A stretch of 64,000 nt of DNA from Chelativorans sp. AA-79 (GTDB lineage: Bacteria; Pseudomonadota; Alphaproteobacteria; Rhizobiales; Rhizobiaceae), in the NCBI RefSeq assembly GCF_029457495.1, contig NZ_CP120361.1, positions 1,504,001-1,568,000 on the forward strand. Direction: 5' to 3'. A program made the position numbers and the translations under genes. Of the stretch, positions 37,222-46,150 are shown in pieces. The first letter of the stretch is position 1, and the number at the start of each line of letters is the position of its first letter. Under the pieces are notes generated by a model. The model was not told the DNA's origin. It searched no databases and saw nothing but the letters and a program-made list of their open reading frames with translations.

Positions 37222-38346
37222 GTGACGGCGAGGAAGGTGGCGGATACGCGCAGGCGCCGGCTGATCGAGGCGATGAAGGACGCGGGCCTCGATGTCGTGG
37301 TGCTCTACGGCAACGCCTGGCAGAACGATTATCTGCGCTACGCCGCCGATTTCGGCATTCTTGAAGGCGAGGGCATCGCCGTCGTGACGAGCGAGGGCGA
37401 AACGTTGCTCTATCTCGACGATCCGTTCGAGGCCGACCGCGCAGCCGTGGAATGCCCCGGCCTGGAGACGGTAGTGACCGACGATATCGTCGCCGATGCC
37501 GCAGCCGCCATCGAGCGGCTCGGCAATCGCCGTATCGCCGCCGGCCCGAAACGGCATTTGCCCTACGGCCTCGCGCGCCGGCGGGAGGATCGTCGCTTCG
37601 ACGACGCAACACCCATCCTCGACCGTCTCCTGATGGTCAAGGCGGAAGAGGAATTGCAGGCGGTTCGTCGTGCGGCACGGCTTGCCGACGAGGGCTATGC
37701 CGTCTTCCGCAATGCCGCGCGCGTGGGCAGGAAGGACTATGAGCTGATCGCCGAGATCGAGGCGTTCTTCCGCGCCAACGGCGTCGAAGACAACTTCATG
37801 ATCATCGGCGCCGGCGGCCCGGAAGTGCGCGGCATGGCACCGCCTTCCGGCAAGATGTTGAAGGCTGGCGATCTCGTGACGACCGAGCTCACGCCCTGCG
37901 TAGATGGCTATTATGTGCAGATCTGTCGGACGCTCGTCATCGGAAAGGCAAGCGAGGCGCAGAAGAAGGCCTTCGCCGTCTATCACGAGGCCATGATTGC
38001 GGGCATCGATGCGGTGAGGCCGGGCATCACTGCCGCCGCCATCGCGAAGGCGGAGAACGACGTCTTCCGCCGCCACGGCCTCGGCAACTACGTGACCAGC
38101 GAATACACCCGCGTGCGCGGCCACGGGCTCGGCCTCTTTCCCGACACCAAGCCGCATATCCTCGAGGACGTGACCACGACGATCGAGGAGGGCATGTCGC
38201 TCATCGTGCATCCCAACACCTACCACCCGGACGTCGGCTACATGGTGCTGGGGGATTCCCTCATCGTGACCGGGCAGGGCGCACAGGTGCTGACGACAAC
38301 GCCCCGGGAGCTGTTTTCCATGGCGGCGGACAGGAGGGCGGCATGA
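37222..38346 (+). CDS. M24 (creatinase/aminopeptidase P fold) protein lacking metal ligands
   Basis: About 374 residues from a GTG start at 37222, chosen because GAGGAT lies just upstream and it follows the hyuB stop by ten bases. It has a creatinase-type N-terminal domain (about 1-135) and a pita-bread domain. In aminopeptidase P the metal is held by two Asp, one His and two Glu. Here the corresponding positions are Glu222 (TTELTP), Gln233 (YYVQICRT), His301 (GHGLGL, conserved), His330 (LIVHPN) and no Glu in the last motif (YMVLGD). So it is unlikely to be a metallopeptidase. It may be a metal-independent hydrolase, as creatinase is, or a binding protein. Confidence 0.8.
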   Translation: MTARKVADTRRRRLIEAMKDAGLDVVVLYGNAWQNDYLRYAADFGILEGEGIAVVTSEGETLLYLDDPFEADRAAVECPGLETVVTDDIVADAAAAIERLGNRRIAAGPKRHLPYGLARRREDRRFDDATPILDRLLMVKAEEELQAVRRAARLADEGYAVFRNAARVGRKDYELIAEIEAFFRANGVEDNFMIIGAGGPEVRGMAPPSGKMLKAGDLVTTELTPCVDGYYVQICRTLVIGKASEAQKKAFAVYHEAMIAGIDAVRPGITAAAIAKAENDVFRRHGLGNYVTSEYTRVRGHGLGLFPDTKPHILEDVTTTIEEGMSLIVHPNTYHPDVGYMVLGDSLIVTGQGAQVLTTTPRELFSMAADRRAA

Positions 38347-39413
38347 GACACGGCCTCATGCTCTGGCGCGAAGACGAGCTGTCGCAGGGCGATGTTCTCG
38401 CCCGTCAGCGCCGCCTGCAGGCGGCCATGCGCGAGAGCGGGCTGGATGCCGTGCTCGTCTACACCAACCACGTGCGCTCGGCCGGCGTGACCTATCTGAC
38501 CGGCTTCACGCCCTATTGGTCGGACGCCCTGCTGCTCGTTCCGCGGGAGGGCCAGGCCATCTTCGCGACAGCTCTGTCGAAGCGCGTCGGCAATTGGATC
38601 CGCTCGACCAATCCGACGGTCGAAATCGCCCATTCGCCGCAGCCTGGCAGGATGGCGGGCGAGCGGCTTTCCGCTCTGGGTGCCGGAAACATCGGCGTTG
38701 TCGAACTCGACCGCATGCCCGGCGGCCTCGTCGAGGAGATCACCTCCAAGACCGATGCGAAGCTGATCGACGCGAGCGATCTCTTCGCCGCTGTCCGTGC
38801 CCTGCCGAATGCTGCCGAACTGGCGCTTGCCACGACGGCGGATCGGATTGCCGCCAACGCGTTTGCCGAGATACCGGCCGACCGTCGGCTGGTGGGCGAC
38901 GTGACGGAGGTGCTGGAACTGAACGCGCGGCTGGCCGGAGCCGAGGAATGCTACGTCGCCGCCGCCCCCGATCTGGCGGCCGACCGGCGCCTCGCCCGCA
39001 TAAAGGGCAACGCTCCGCTCGGCGGATATTTCGCCATCCGCCTTTCCGTCGCCTATAACGGCGTCTGGATCCGCCGCACCGAAAGCCTCGCCCGCATGGC
39101 GGCCGACGGCGCGGTGGCCGAGGCGGCGCGGGCCGCCGACCGTCTCGCTGAGGCGATCGACCCATCCGCGCAGCCGGCGCCGCAGATCGCCGGGCACGCC
39201 TTGCCCGCCGGCATGACGATCCTCGACTGGACGGTGGAGGCACCGGTCGTGACGCGACCGCTCCAGCCGGTGGCGTCCAGCACCCGGCCGGCGATGCGGA
39301 ACATCCCTTATGGCGTCCTGACATTGACCATCGGCACTGCACACACGCCACTCGTCTTCACGCGATCGTTCGGCCTCGCGCGCCAGACGGCGCGGGGAGG
39401 GGGTGTCGCATGA
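38343..39413 (+). CDS. Creatinase N-domain protein with highly diverged C-terminal half
   Basis: Protein of 356 residues whose ATG overlaps the previous stop (ATGA). The first 135 residues follow the creatinase N-terminal domain pattern (QAAMRESGLDAVLVYTNHVR, then VTYLTGFTPYWSDALLLVP). The second half is alanine-rich and keeps only a trace of the M24 fold (SVAYNGVWIRRTESLAR resembles the strand that normally carries the second Asp). None of the five M24 metal ligands is recognisable. Tight coupling to the previous gene suggests the two form a heteromer, as creatinase-fold proteins act as dimers with sites shared between subunits. Confidence 0.7.
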   Translation: MRHGLMLWREDELSQGDVLARQRRLQAAMRESGLDAVLVYTNHVRSAGVTYLTGFTPYWSDALLLVPREGQAIFATALSKRVGNWIRSTNPTVEIAHSPQPGRMAGERLSALGAGNIGVVELDRMPGGLVEEITSKTDAKLIDASDLFAAVRALPNAAELALATTADRIAANAFAEIPADRRLVGDVTEVLELNARLAGAEECYVAAAPDLAADRRLARIKGNAPLGGYFAIRLSVAYNGVWIRRTESLARMAADGAVAEAARAADRLAEAIDPSAQPAPQIAGHALPAGMTILDWTVEAPVVTRPLQPVASSTRPAMRNIPYGVLTLTIGTAHTPLVFTRSFGLARQTARGGGVA

Positions 39414-40723
39414 CCACGCGTGTCCTCGCCCGCCGGCTTGCCGAAATCGCCGTCGACGCCCGCACGGAAGCCGCCGCAGCATTCCACACGGTCGACACGC
39501 TGGCCGCGCTGGCGGCCGGGCTGGAGGCGCAGGAGGGCGCGGCCATCGGACGCTTCCTCGACGAGGGCGACCCCGTCTCCACGGCGGCGGCCATGGCGGC
39601 CGTGATCCGCTTCACCGAGTGTGATGATATCGAGGTGCCGAGCTGCCTGACGCCGGGCTGCATAGCGGTTCCGGTCGCCGGTGAATTCGCGTCGAGCCCC
39701 CGCTCCTATGTCCGCGCAGTCGAGGCAGGATATGCGACCGGTCTTTGCCTCGCCCGCGCCGTTGGCGGTGCGGCAGCACTTGCGCGCGGCGTCTGGCCGA
39801 CGCTTTTCGCGGCTCCGGCAATCGCGGCTGCAACGGCTGCGGCCGCACTCGACCTGGACGAGGAGACGACGGCCCAGGCGCTGGCGATCGCCATCGCCGG
39901 CAGCTCGGGGCGTGCGGGGCAGCCCGGCGGCAACCTGTCCGGCCGGTGGCTGGCGATCGGCGAGGCGACGCTCAAGGGCGTGCGAGCGGTAATGGCCGCG
40001 CGCGCCGGCTTCGGCGGCGATCCCGCGCTCCTGTCGCCCGAATGGCTGGCCGCCCAGTCGTCCGCGGAACTTGCGGCGCTGGAGCATCTGGAAGCATTGC
40101 CGGCGCACGCTGTGGCGTCGGTCGGGCTAAAACCCTTCGTCGCTGCGCGTCAGGGCATGAATGCAATCGAAGCGTTTTCCGCCATGCTGGCCGATGGCCT
40201 GCAGCCGGCCTCAATCCTGTCGGCCGAGGTGGAGCTGCCGCCGGACGCGGTTCCCGTCGTCAGCCGTCCGCTCGATACCGGAAGACGCCTTTCCACGATC
40301 GCCCATCTCGGCCTCCAGCTCGGCATCGCCGCCTTCGAGCGCGACCGCCTGTTCGACGTGGCGCGCGCGCATCCTTTCGATGCCCGGACAATTGCCTTTG
40401 CAGCGAAGGTGACCGTGAAGCCGGAAGTCTCGCTCGCGGCAGAGGCCGGTCACAGTTTTCCCGCGCGCGTCGTTGTGCAGACGGCGGACGGCTTCAGCGA
40501 AAAGCGGTGCGCCGTGCTGCCGGGCGACATGGCGGACGACGCGCCGCTCGCGACCTTGCAGCGAAAGATCGAAGGCCTCGGCGTCGCCGGTGCACTCGGT
40601 GGTCTCGCCTCGGCCCTGCGAAACGGCGATGCGATCGATGATGAGCGGACGCGCGTCCATGCGGCATTGAAGGCTCGCCTTGGCGGGGAGAATGAAAGCC
40701 GGGGGTTCGTCCGGCTCGTCTGA
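39410..40723 (+). CDS. MmgE/PrpD family protein
   Basis: Protein of 437 residues of the family that contains 2-methylcitrate dehydratase and cis-aconitate decarboxylase. The all-helical N-terminal domain includes FTECDDIEVPSCLTPGC and PVAGEF near residues 64-90 and GSSGRAGQPGGNLSGRWLAIG near 165; the family lid domain follows, ending with a SFPARVVVQTADG strand. Its ATG overlaps the previous stop. It may dehydrate or decarboxylate an acid formed after ring opening. The specific reaction is unknown, and some usual active-site context is hard to place by eye. Confidence 0.8.
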   Translation: MTTRVLARRLAEIAVDARTEAAAAFHTVDTLAALAAGLEAQEGAAIGRFLDEGDPVSTAAAMAAVIRFTECDDIEVPSCLTPGCIAVPVAGEFASSPRSYVRAVEAGYATGLCLARAVGGAAALARGVWPTLFAAPAIAAATAAAALDLDEETTAQALAIAIAGSSGRAGQPGGNLSGRWLAIGEATLKGVRAVMAARAGFGGDPALLSPEWLAAQSSAELAALEHLEALPAHAVASVGLKPFVAARQGMNAIEAFSAMLADGLQPASILSAEVELPPDAVPVVSRPLDTGRRLSTIAHLGLQLGIAAFERDRLFDVARAHPFDARTIAFAAKVTVKPEVSLAAEAGHSFPARVVVQTADGFSEKRCAVLPGDMADDAPLATLQRKIEGLGVAGALGGLASALRNGDAIDDERTRVHAALKARLGGENESRGFVRLV

Positions 40724-40746
40724 AAGATCAACCACGGGAGGATGGA

Positions 40747-41736
40747 ATGAAGAGACCAACTGGAATTCTGATAGCAGGGCTTGCGGCCCTGGCGGTGCTG
40801 GCCACCCCGGCGGCGGCCCAGGATGCGCCGGAAAAGGCCGACATCACGATCGGCCTGCCGGTGACGACATCGACCTTCCTGCCGCTCTACATAGCGGACG
40901 AAGAGGGTTTCTTCGAGGAAGAAGGAATCAATGTCGAGATCGTTGCGTTTCGCGGCGGCACGGACATGGTGCGCGGCATGGTCGCTGGCGCCGTCGATAT
41001 CGGCGTCACCTCGCTGGCGGGCGTGGCGGTGGGCATTGCCGCCGAACAGCCGCTCAAGGTCTTCTATGGCGGTTTCAACATGGCCGTCTTCGACTGGTAT
41101 GCCGTGTCCGAGATCGACAGCATGGCGGATGCCAAGGGTAAGCGTTTCGGCGTCACCCGCGTCGGTTCCTCGACGGACTTCCTCACGCGTTACGCACTTC
41201 AGAGGCAGGGGCTCGATCCGGACTCCGACGTGCAGATCATCCAGGGCGGCGGCTCCGTCGAGCGGCTGGCGGCGATGGAGGCCGGGCAGATCGACGTCAA
41301 CATCTTCGCCACGCCGGAGAAGTTCATGGCCGCTGATGCCGGCTTCAAGCCGATCCTCAAGCAGACGGACATCGCGCCCGACTACCCCTTCCATGTCTTC
41401 TTCGCTACCGAGGACTTCATCCAGGCCAATCCCAACACGATCCGCGCCGTGCTGCGCGGTTTCGTGAAGGGTGTGCGGCTTGCCAAGGCAGACAGGGATC
41501 GCGCAATCGAGGTGCTGGTCGACCGCGTCGGCATGGAGGAGGACTATGCCGGGCGCGGCTATGACGACTTCATTGACAAGGTCTACGAGGATGGCCGCTT
41601 GCCCTCCGAGGAAGGCATGCAGGCGTTCTGGGAAATCGGCATCGAATCGGGAGAATACGAGGAGGCATGGCCGAAGGAGCGCTACTTCGACCCGACCTTC
41701 GTCGACACCTACGAAGAATGGAAGCCGGCCGAGTAA
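40747..41736 (+). CDS. ABC transporter substrate-binding protein (NMT1/SsuA-like)
   Basis: Periplasmic receptor of 329 residues with a clear signal peptide (about 1-25, ending PAAA-QD) and a GGGAGG ribosome site. The mature protein has the NMT1/THI5-SsuA pattern: a STFLPLYIADEEGFFEEEG segment, then GVTSLAGVAVGIAAEQPLK, and a C-terminal FVKGVRLAKADRDRAIEVL helix region. Relatives bind sulfonates, pyrimidines, nitriles or other heteroaromatics, which fits a system importing a cyclic nitrogen compound. Confidence 0.88.
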   Translation: MKRPTGILIAGLAALAVLATPAAAQDAPEKADITIGLPVTTSTFLPLYIADEEGFFEEEGINVEIVAFRGGTDMVRGMVAGAVDIGVTSLAGVAVGIAAEQPLKVFYGGFNMAVFDWYAVSEIDSMADAKGKRFGVTRVGSSTDFLTRYALQRQGLDPDSDVQIIQGGGSVERLAAMEAGQIDVNIFATPEKFMAADAGFKPILKQTDIAPDYPFHVFFATEDFIQANPNTIRAVLRGFVKGVRLAKADRDRAIEVLVDRVGMEEDYAGRGYDDFIDKVYEDGRLPSEEGMQAFWEIGIESGEYEEAWPKERYFDPTFVDTYEEWKPAE

Positions 41737-41809
41737 GCGGTTAGCTTCGGGTGGGACCTTCAAGGCTCCCACCCCGCCGTCCCTCCGCTTCGCAAGAAAG
41801 AAAAACAAA

Positions 41810-42604
41810 ATGGCACAGATCGAAATTCGCGACCTGACGATCGAATACCGCAAGCCGAACAGCGACGAGCCGTTCGTTGCGGTCGACCGGGTCTCGCTCG
41901 ATATCGCCAAGGGCGAGTTCGTGACCATCGTGGGCTCGAGCGGCTGCGGCAAGAGCACGCTGCTTCTGGCGGCGGCCGGTTTGGTGAACAGCGCCAGCGG
42001 CACCATCACGATCAACGGCAAGGAAGTCAGCGGTCCCGGCCCGGACCGGGCGATGGTCTTTCAGGAGGCGTCGCTGCTGCCGTGGCGTTCCGTGCTCGGC
42101 AATGTCAGGTTCGGCCTGGAGATGCAGCGCTGGAAGAAGGACGATCCGACGGAGCGCGCCCGGCGCTTCATCCGCATGGTGGGCCTCGGCGCTTTCTCGG
42201 ACTACCACCCGCACCAGCTTTCCGGCGGCATGCGCCAGCGTGTCAACATCGCGCGCGCACTTGCCGTCGACCCGCACGTCCTTCTCATGGACGAGCCATT
42301 CGGCGCGCTCGACGCGCAGACGCGCGAGGTGATGGGCGATGAGTTGCTCAAGATATGGGAGCGCGACCGCAAGACGGCGCTGTTCGTCACGCATGACATA
42401 GATGAGGCGGTGTTCCTCGGCGACCGGGTGGTCGTCATGGGCCGCGACCCCGGCCACATCAGGGAAATCATCGACATCGACCTGCCGCGGCCGCGCACCG
42501 CCGCCATGCTCGACAGCGATCAATTCGCCGCTTACCGGCGCCGGCTGCGCGAGGGGCTCGGCGAGGACATGGCCGCCATGCACATGATAACCGAGGCCGC
42601 GTGA
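41810..42604 (+). CDS. ABC transporter ATPase (SsuB/TauB-like)
   Basis: Nucleotide-binding protein of 264 residues. Walker A is GSSGCGKST (about 42-50), the Q-loop is [10 protein letters not shown], the signature [14 protein letters not shown] and Walker [12 protein letters not shown] follow, with the H-loop in FVTHDIDEA. The family is that of nitrate/sulfonate/taurine importers. It powers the two permeases that follow. The start at 41810 lies 73 bases after the binding-protein stop. Confidence 0.93.
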   Translation: MAQIEIRDLTIEYRKPNSDEPFVAVDRVSLDIAKGEFVTIVGSSGCGKSTLLLAAAGLVNSASGTITINGKEVSGPGPDRAMVFQEASLLPWRSVLGNVRFGLEMQRWKKDDPTERARRFIRMVGLGAFSDYHPHQLSGGMRQRVNIARALAVDPHVLLMDEPFGALDAQTREVMGDELLKIWERDRKTALFVTHDIDEAVFLGDRVVVMGRDPGHIREIIDIDLPRPRTAAMLDSDQFAAYRRRLREGLGEDMAAMHMITEAA

Positions 42605-43416
42605 TGGCGATGGCCACGAGCAAATCCACCGCGATGGAAGGACGGGCCTGGAACGCCTGTTTCCCGCTGTCGCGCTCGACGACGATCTCGTGCCTGTCCG
42701 TGCTTCTCTTCTTCGTCGTGTGGCAGGTCGCGCCGGAGCTTGGGCTGGTCAACGGACGCTTCACCAGCCAGCCGACGAAGGTGGCGGTCGCCGCCCTCGA
42801 AGTCTTCGCCAGCGACGACTTTTTCTATCACGCGCGCATCAGCCTGACCGAGTTCGCGCTCGGTTTCGCCCTCGCCCTCGTCGTCAGCGTGCCGCTGGGC
42901 GCGCTGCTGGGCACGTCCAAACATGCGCGCTACGTTCTCGACCCGCCGCTCATGGCGCTCTACATCGCGCCCACCCTCGTGCTCCTGCCGATCATGGTCA
43001 TCTGGCTCGGCATCGGCATGGCATCGAAGGTCGCGGTCGTCTTCCTCGGCGTGATCTTCCCCATCATCGTCAACACCATGGCCGGCATGCGCGAGGCGGA
43101 TCCGCGGCTGATCAGGGCCGCGCGTTCCTTTGGCGCCAGCAGGCTCGACATCTTCACCCGCATCCTGGTACCGGGCTCGCTGCCCTCCATCCTGATGGGT
43201 GTGCGGCTTGCCGTCGGGCGCGGCGTTCTCGGCGTCGTTGTGGGCGAGCTCTACGTCTCGCAGGCCGGCGTCGGGCACCAGCTCATGACCTACGGCTCGT
43301 CAATGCGCATCGACCGGCTTCTGGTCTACGCGCTGGTGATCAGCGTCTTCGGCTACACCTTGACCTCTCTCGTCCGGTTGCTGGAAAGCCGTGTGCGCAA
43401 CTGGAGGACGGAATGA
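42604..43416 (+). CDS. ABC transporter permease 1 (SsuC-like)
   Basis: Protein of about 270 residues with six helices and the BPD_transp_1 coupling loop (EADPRLIRAARSFGASRLDIFTRI, about residue 162). The ATG at 42604 overlaps the ATPase stop in a TGATG; a GTG three bases earlier is the alternative. With permease 2 it probably forms a heterodimeric channel, as both genes are coupled. Confidence 0.9.
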   Translation: MAMATSKSTAMEGRAWNACFPLSRSTTISCLSVLLFFVVWQVAPELGLVNGRFTSQPTKVAVAALEVFASDDFFYHARISLTEFALGFALALVVSVPLGALLGTSKHARYVLDPPLMALYIAPTLVLLPIMVIWLGIGMASKVAVVFLGVIFPIIVNTMAGMREADPRLIRAARSFGASRLDIFTRILVPGSLPSILMGVRLAVGRGVLGVVVGELYVSQAGVGHQLMTYGSSMRIDRLLVYALVISVFGYTLTSLVRLLESRVRNWRTE

Positions 43417-44183
43417 TGACCGAACTCTACCGGCGCTATGAGGCGCTTGTCCTCGGTACGCTCTCCCTGCTGACGATCGGCCTCCTTTGGCAGGCTGTCG
43501 TCTCGGCGGGACTGATCAACCCCTTCTTCATCTCCACGCCCGGCGCGGTGTTCAAGGAGATGGGGGTGCAGTTCGCCGACGGCACGCTCGTCGAGAACAT
43601 CCTGGCCAGCCTTCATTCCTTCGTGCTGGCGCTGGCGCTCGCGGCAGGCGTGGGCATCGGGCTCGGCATGCTGGCGGGCTGGTTCCCGGACGCCGAGGCG
43701 GCGCTAGAGCCGTTCATCTGGTTCAAGTATTCCGCGCCAACCATCGCCTTCTACCCGCTCTTCGTCGCCTGGCTCGGCTACGGCACGCCGACCATCGTGG
43801 CCATCGCCTTCCTGTTCGCGCTCACGCCGATCTACGCAAACACGCTGTCCGGCATCAAGAATGTCGACCGGGACCTCGTTCGCGCCGCCCATTCATTCGG
43901 CGCGCGGCCGCTCGATATCTTCCTGCGGGTGGCGCTGCCCGGGTCCGTGCCGATCGTGGTGGCCGGCCTGCGGCTCGGGGTAGGGCGGGCGCTGACCGGC
44001 GTAGTGGTGGCCGAACTCTTCGGCGCCAGCGCGGGGCTCGGCTACAGCATCGCCTATCACGCCCAGCTCCTGCAGACGACCAAGATGATGGTCTCGATCC
44101 TCGTCATCATCCTGCTCGGCGTGGTGCTGACGCAGATGCTTTCCTGGCTGGAGAAGAAGACCGATTCCTGGCGCGTCCCCTGA
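43413..44183 (+). CDS. ABC transporter permease 2 (SsuC-like)
   Basis: Protein of 256 residues with six helices and the coupling motif NVDRDLVRAAHSFGARPLDIFLRV at about residue 150. Its ATG overlaps the stop of permease 1 (ATGA). SsuC-type systems commonly use one permease as a homodimer; a pair encoded in tandem suggests a heterodimer. Confidence 0.9.
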   Translation: MMTELYRRYEALVLGTLSLLTIGLLWQAVVSAGLINPFFISTPGAVFKEMGVQFADGTLVENILASLHSFVLALALAAGVGIGLGMLAGWFPDAEAALEPFIWFKYSAPTIAFYPLFVAWLGYGTPTIVAIAFLFALTPIYANTLSGIKNVDRDLVRAAHSFGARPLDIFLRVALPGSVPIVVAGLRLGVGRALTGVVVAELFGASAGLGYSIAYHAQLLQTTKMMVSILVIILLGVVLTQMLSWLEKKTDSWRVP

Positions 44184-44209
44184 CGGCGCGCAAAACGCGG
44201 AGTGCGTCC

Positions 44210-45226
44210 ATGCACATCATCGACTCGCATTTCCACTGGTGGCCACTGCCGATCTTCGAGGCGCTTTCGAAGAAGTCCGCCTATCCCAAGGCGTTCGCCA
44301 ACGAGCGAGGCGGTTACACCTATGTGGGCGCGGACGCCCGCAGCGGCACGGTCGCAAGTTGGGCCGCCTGGTTCGACCTCGAAAAGGAGTTCGAGCATAT
44401 GGACGCGCTCGGGCATGACGTCGATGTCGTAAGCTCCATTGGCCCGTTCTCCATCTACTTCTCCGAGCTGCCCGTGAACGAAGGCCGCGACGCCGCGCTC
44501 GAGTGGAACGAGACGATGGCCGCCGCGCAACGCAAATATCCGGACCGCTTCTGGGGCACCGCCGCCATGCCGCTCACCGATACGAAGACGGCGATCGAGG
44601 TTCTGGACCACGCGATCGGCGAGCTCGGCCTCGTTGGCGCCAACCTGCCGGGCAGCATCGGCACGGATCCGCGCATCGACGCGGAGCGGCTGGAACCCTT
44701 CTACGCTCGCGTGGAGGAACTCGGCATCCCTCTCTACCTCCACCCCACCGACGCCATCTTCCCCGACATCCTGGACGGCTACAACGAGGCTCTGCATTTG
44801 AGCCTCGGTCGCGTCGTCGAGGTCAGCTCCGCCGCCATGCGGCTCGTCTTTTCCGGCATGATGGAGCGCCATCCCGGCCTGAAGATCATCATGTCGCACA
44901 CCGGCGGCGCGCTGCCCTACCAGGCCGGCCGCATGGACAAGAACGGCGGCAAGGCGGGGCTGAAGCAGCCGCCCAGCACCTATATCCGCCGCATGTTCAC
45001 CGACACGGTCTCTCCGCACATGCTCGGCATCAAGTTCGCGATCGAGTACTACGGAATCGACAACGTCATGTACGGCACCGACTATCCCTGCTGGGACCCG
45101 GCCACCGCGCTACGGCTGATCGACGAGATCAGCCTTTCGGAACAGGAGAAGCAAAAGCTCTTTGTCGACAACGCACGGCGCATCCTCAATCTGCCCGCCG
45201 AGCAAGGACGAGCGATGCCACAGTGA
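44210..45226 (+). CDS. Amidohydrolase family 2 protein (ACMSD-like)
   Basis: Metal-dependent TIM-barrel enzyme of 338 residues, last gene of the hyu operon. HxH metal ligands are His7 and His9 (IIDSHFHWW); further ligands are His in YLHPTDAIFP and MSHTGGALPY, and the catalytic Asp is in MYGTDYPCWDP. The pattern is that of the aminocarboxymuconate-semialdehyde decarboxylase group, which includes decarboxylases and hydrolases of aromatic acid breakdown. It probably acts on a later intermediate of the pathway. The start lies 26 bases after permease 2. Confidence 0.87.
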   Translation: MHIIDSHFHWWPLPIFEALSKKSAYPKAFANERGGYTYVGADARSGTVASWAAWFDLEKEFEHMDALGHDVDVVSSIGPFSIYFSELPVNEGRDAALEWNETMAAAQRKYPDRFWGTAAMPLTDTKTAIEVLDHAIGELGLVGANLPGSIGTDPRIDAERLEPFYARVEELGIPLYLHPTDAIFPDILDGYNEALHLSLGRVVEVSSAAMRLVFSGMMERHPGLKIIMSHTGGALPYQAGRMDKNGGKAGLKQPPSTYIRRMFTDTVSPHMLGIKFAIEYYGIDNVMYGTDYPCWDPATALRLIDEISLSEQEKQKLFVDNARRILNLPAEQGRAMPQ

Positions 45227-45659
45227 TGGAGCACGAGCGGTGATTGGGATGCTCCGGCCGAAGCTGGATGCATAATAAACCGAGGAGGAATCGGGTGTGC
45301 GTTACCCTCGTGGTTGGACAAGCTCACCGTGAGTGAAGGCAAGGCCACACCCCTAGGCCGCTGATCTTAGAATAGATCTCTCAACCAATCGCAGGAATCG
45401 GGTGATTGCAAGCCCCCGCAACCAAATCCACCAAAAAGTCTAATGAAATCGATCTATTGCTATGGGGCATTTTGAGCTTTTTGGCGGCGGCGGAATTTGC
45501 CTAAAGACAAACACTTGGTGTGAGGTTGAAATCGCCCCTCGCAACCAACCACAATCGCGGACCAGTGTTACGCAAACCAGCGCGACAACTGGTGCGGTGG
45601 TATTTCGAACGGCTGTGCCTTCGTTCTGCCTGCTGTCCAGCCTACAGAGAGGGTGGGCA
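45227..45659. other. Intergenic region after the hyu operon
   Basis: No gene is supportable in these 433 bases. The stretch from 45360 is more AT-rich than its surroundings. A short palindromic repeat lies at 45307-45333. Short open frames on both strands lack ribosome sites. I see no clear rho-independent terminator for the hyu operon. Confidence 0.4.
45307..45333. repeat. Short palindromic intergenic repeat, REP-like
   Basis: Reads CTCGTGGTTGGACAAGC followed by TCACCGTGAG, with imperfectly complementary ends. It closely resembles a palindromic intergenic element (a GTGGTTCGACAAGCTCACC core) found many times in genomes of Rhizobiales and other alphaproteobacteria. Identification is from memory of that pattern; only one copy lies in this window. 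Confidence 0.5.
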
Positions 45660-45959
45660 TCACATAGGACCGCAGAATGCCTTGTGGAGCGCTTCCACGA
45701 CCGTGAGCACTTCCGGCCGGGCAATCCTGTAATAGACGGTCGTGCCCACGCGGCGCGACTCGACCAAGCCGTCCGACCTGAGCCGCATCAACTGCTGCGA
45801 CATCGGAACCTGGTCTATCCCGAGTTCGGTTCGAAGCTGAGCAACCGACTTCTCCTCACCGCCAAGTGCGCAGAGCACCAGAAGCCGCTGCGGGTGCGAC
45901 AGGCTTCGCATCAGGTCAGCGGCCTCCTGTGAGGCGGGGATCATTTCTCTTACATTCAT
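45660..45959 (-). CDS. bigR: ArsR-family persulfide-sensing repressor (BigR/SqrR type)
   Basis: Winged-helix repressor of 99 residues. It has the ArsR core (LMRSLSHPQRLLVLCALGG, then the recognition helix VPMSQQLMRLRSDGLV). Two cysteines, Cys30 (LLVLCAL) and Cys96 (KAFCGPM), are 66 residues apart, exactly the spacing of the redox pair in BigR and SqrR that forms a tetrasulfide bridge with sulfide-derived persulfides. The metal-binding motif of true ArsR sensors is absent. It is divergent from the sulfide:quinone oxidoreductase gene and should derepress it when sulfide is present. Confidence 0.88.
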   Translation of the reverse strand: MNVREMIPASQEAADLMRSLSHPQRLLVLCALGGEEKSVAQLRTELGIDQVPMSQQLMRLRSDGLVESRRVGTTVYYRIARPEVLTVVEALHKAFCGPM

Positions 45960-45964
45960 GTTAT

Positions 45965-45984
45965 TGAATTTAGAAAGTTTGAAT
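45965..45984. promoter_or_regulatory. Candidate BigR operator / divergent promoter
   Basis: An AT-rich island just before the bigR start carries two copies of TTGAAT separated by eight bases (45965-45970 and 45979-45984). Repeated ATTC/GAAT half-sites are typical of BigR/SqrR binding regions. It lies between bigR and the sqr operon, so a single bound repressor could silence both. Confidence 0.45.
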
Positions 45985-46150
45985 GTTACATGCAAGAGCG
46001 GCCAGCCGGGGTGAGCGACGTCATGGAACTTAACCGAGCAAGGTAGATCTGTCCTTCGGTCATTTCCACCGGAGTTTGCGCCGGATCAAAGCCCCTCCGG
46101 ATCGGAGAGGCTAGATGGAGCTTCGGCAATCCCGCCAAGGAGAAGATGGC

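Noticed and set aside
36994..38226. Long minus-strand open frame (410 codons) opposite hyuB and the M24 gene
   Set aside because: It is an antisense shadow in GC-rich coding DNA: the sense-strand genes have clear domains, and this translation is His/Asp/Arg-rich without any recognisable fold.
37222..38346. Creatinase as the identity of the first M24-like protein, which would suggest creatinine breakdown
   Set aside because: The fold and the GYY-x(4)-RT strand fit, but the two glutamates that creatinase uses for substrate binding are not present at the matching positions, so I do not make the call.
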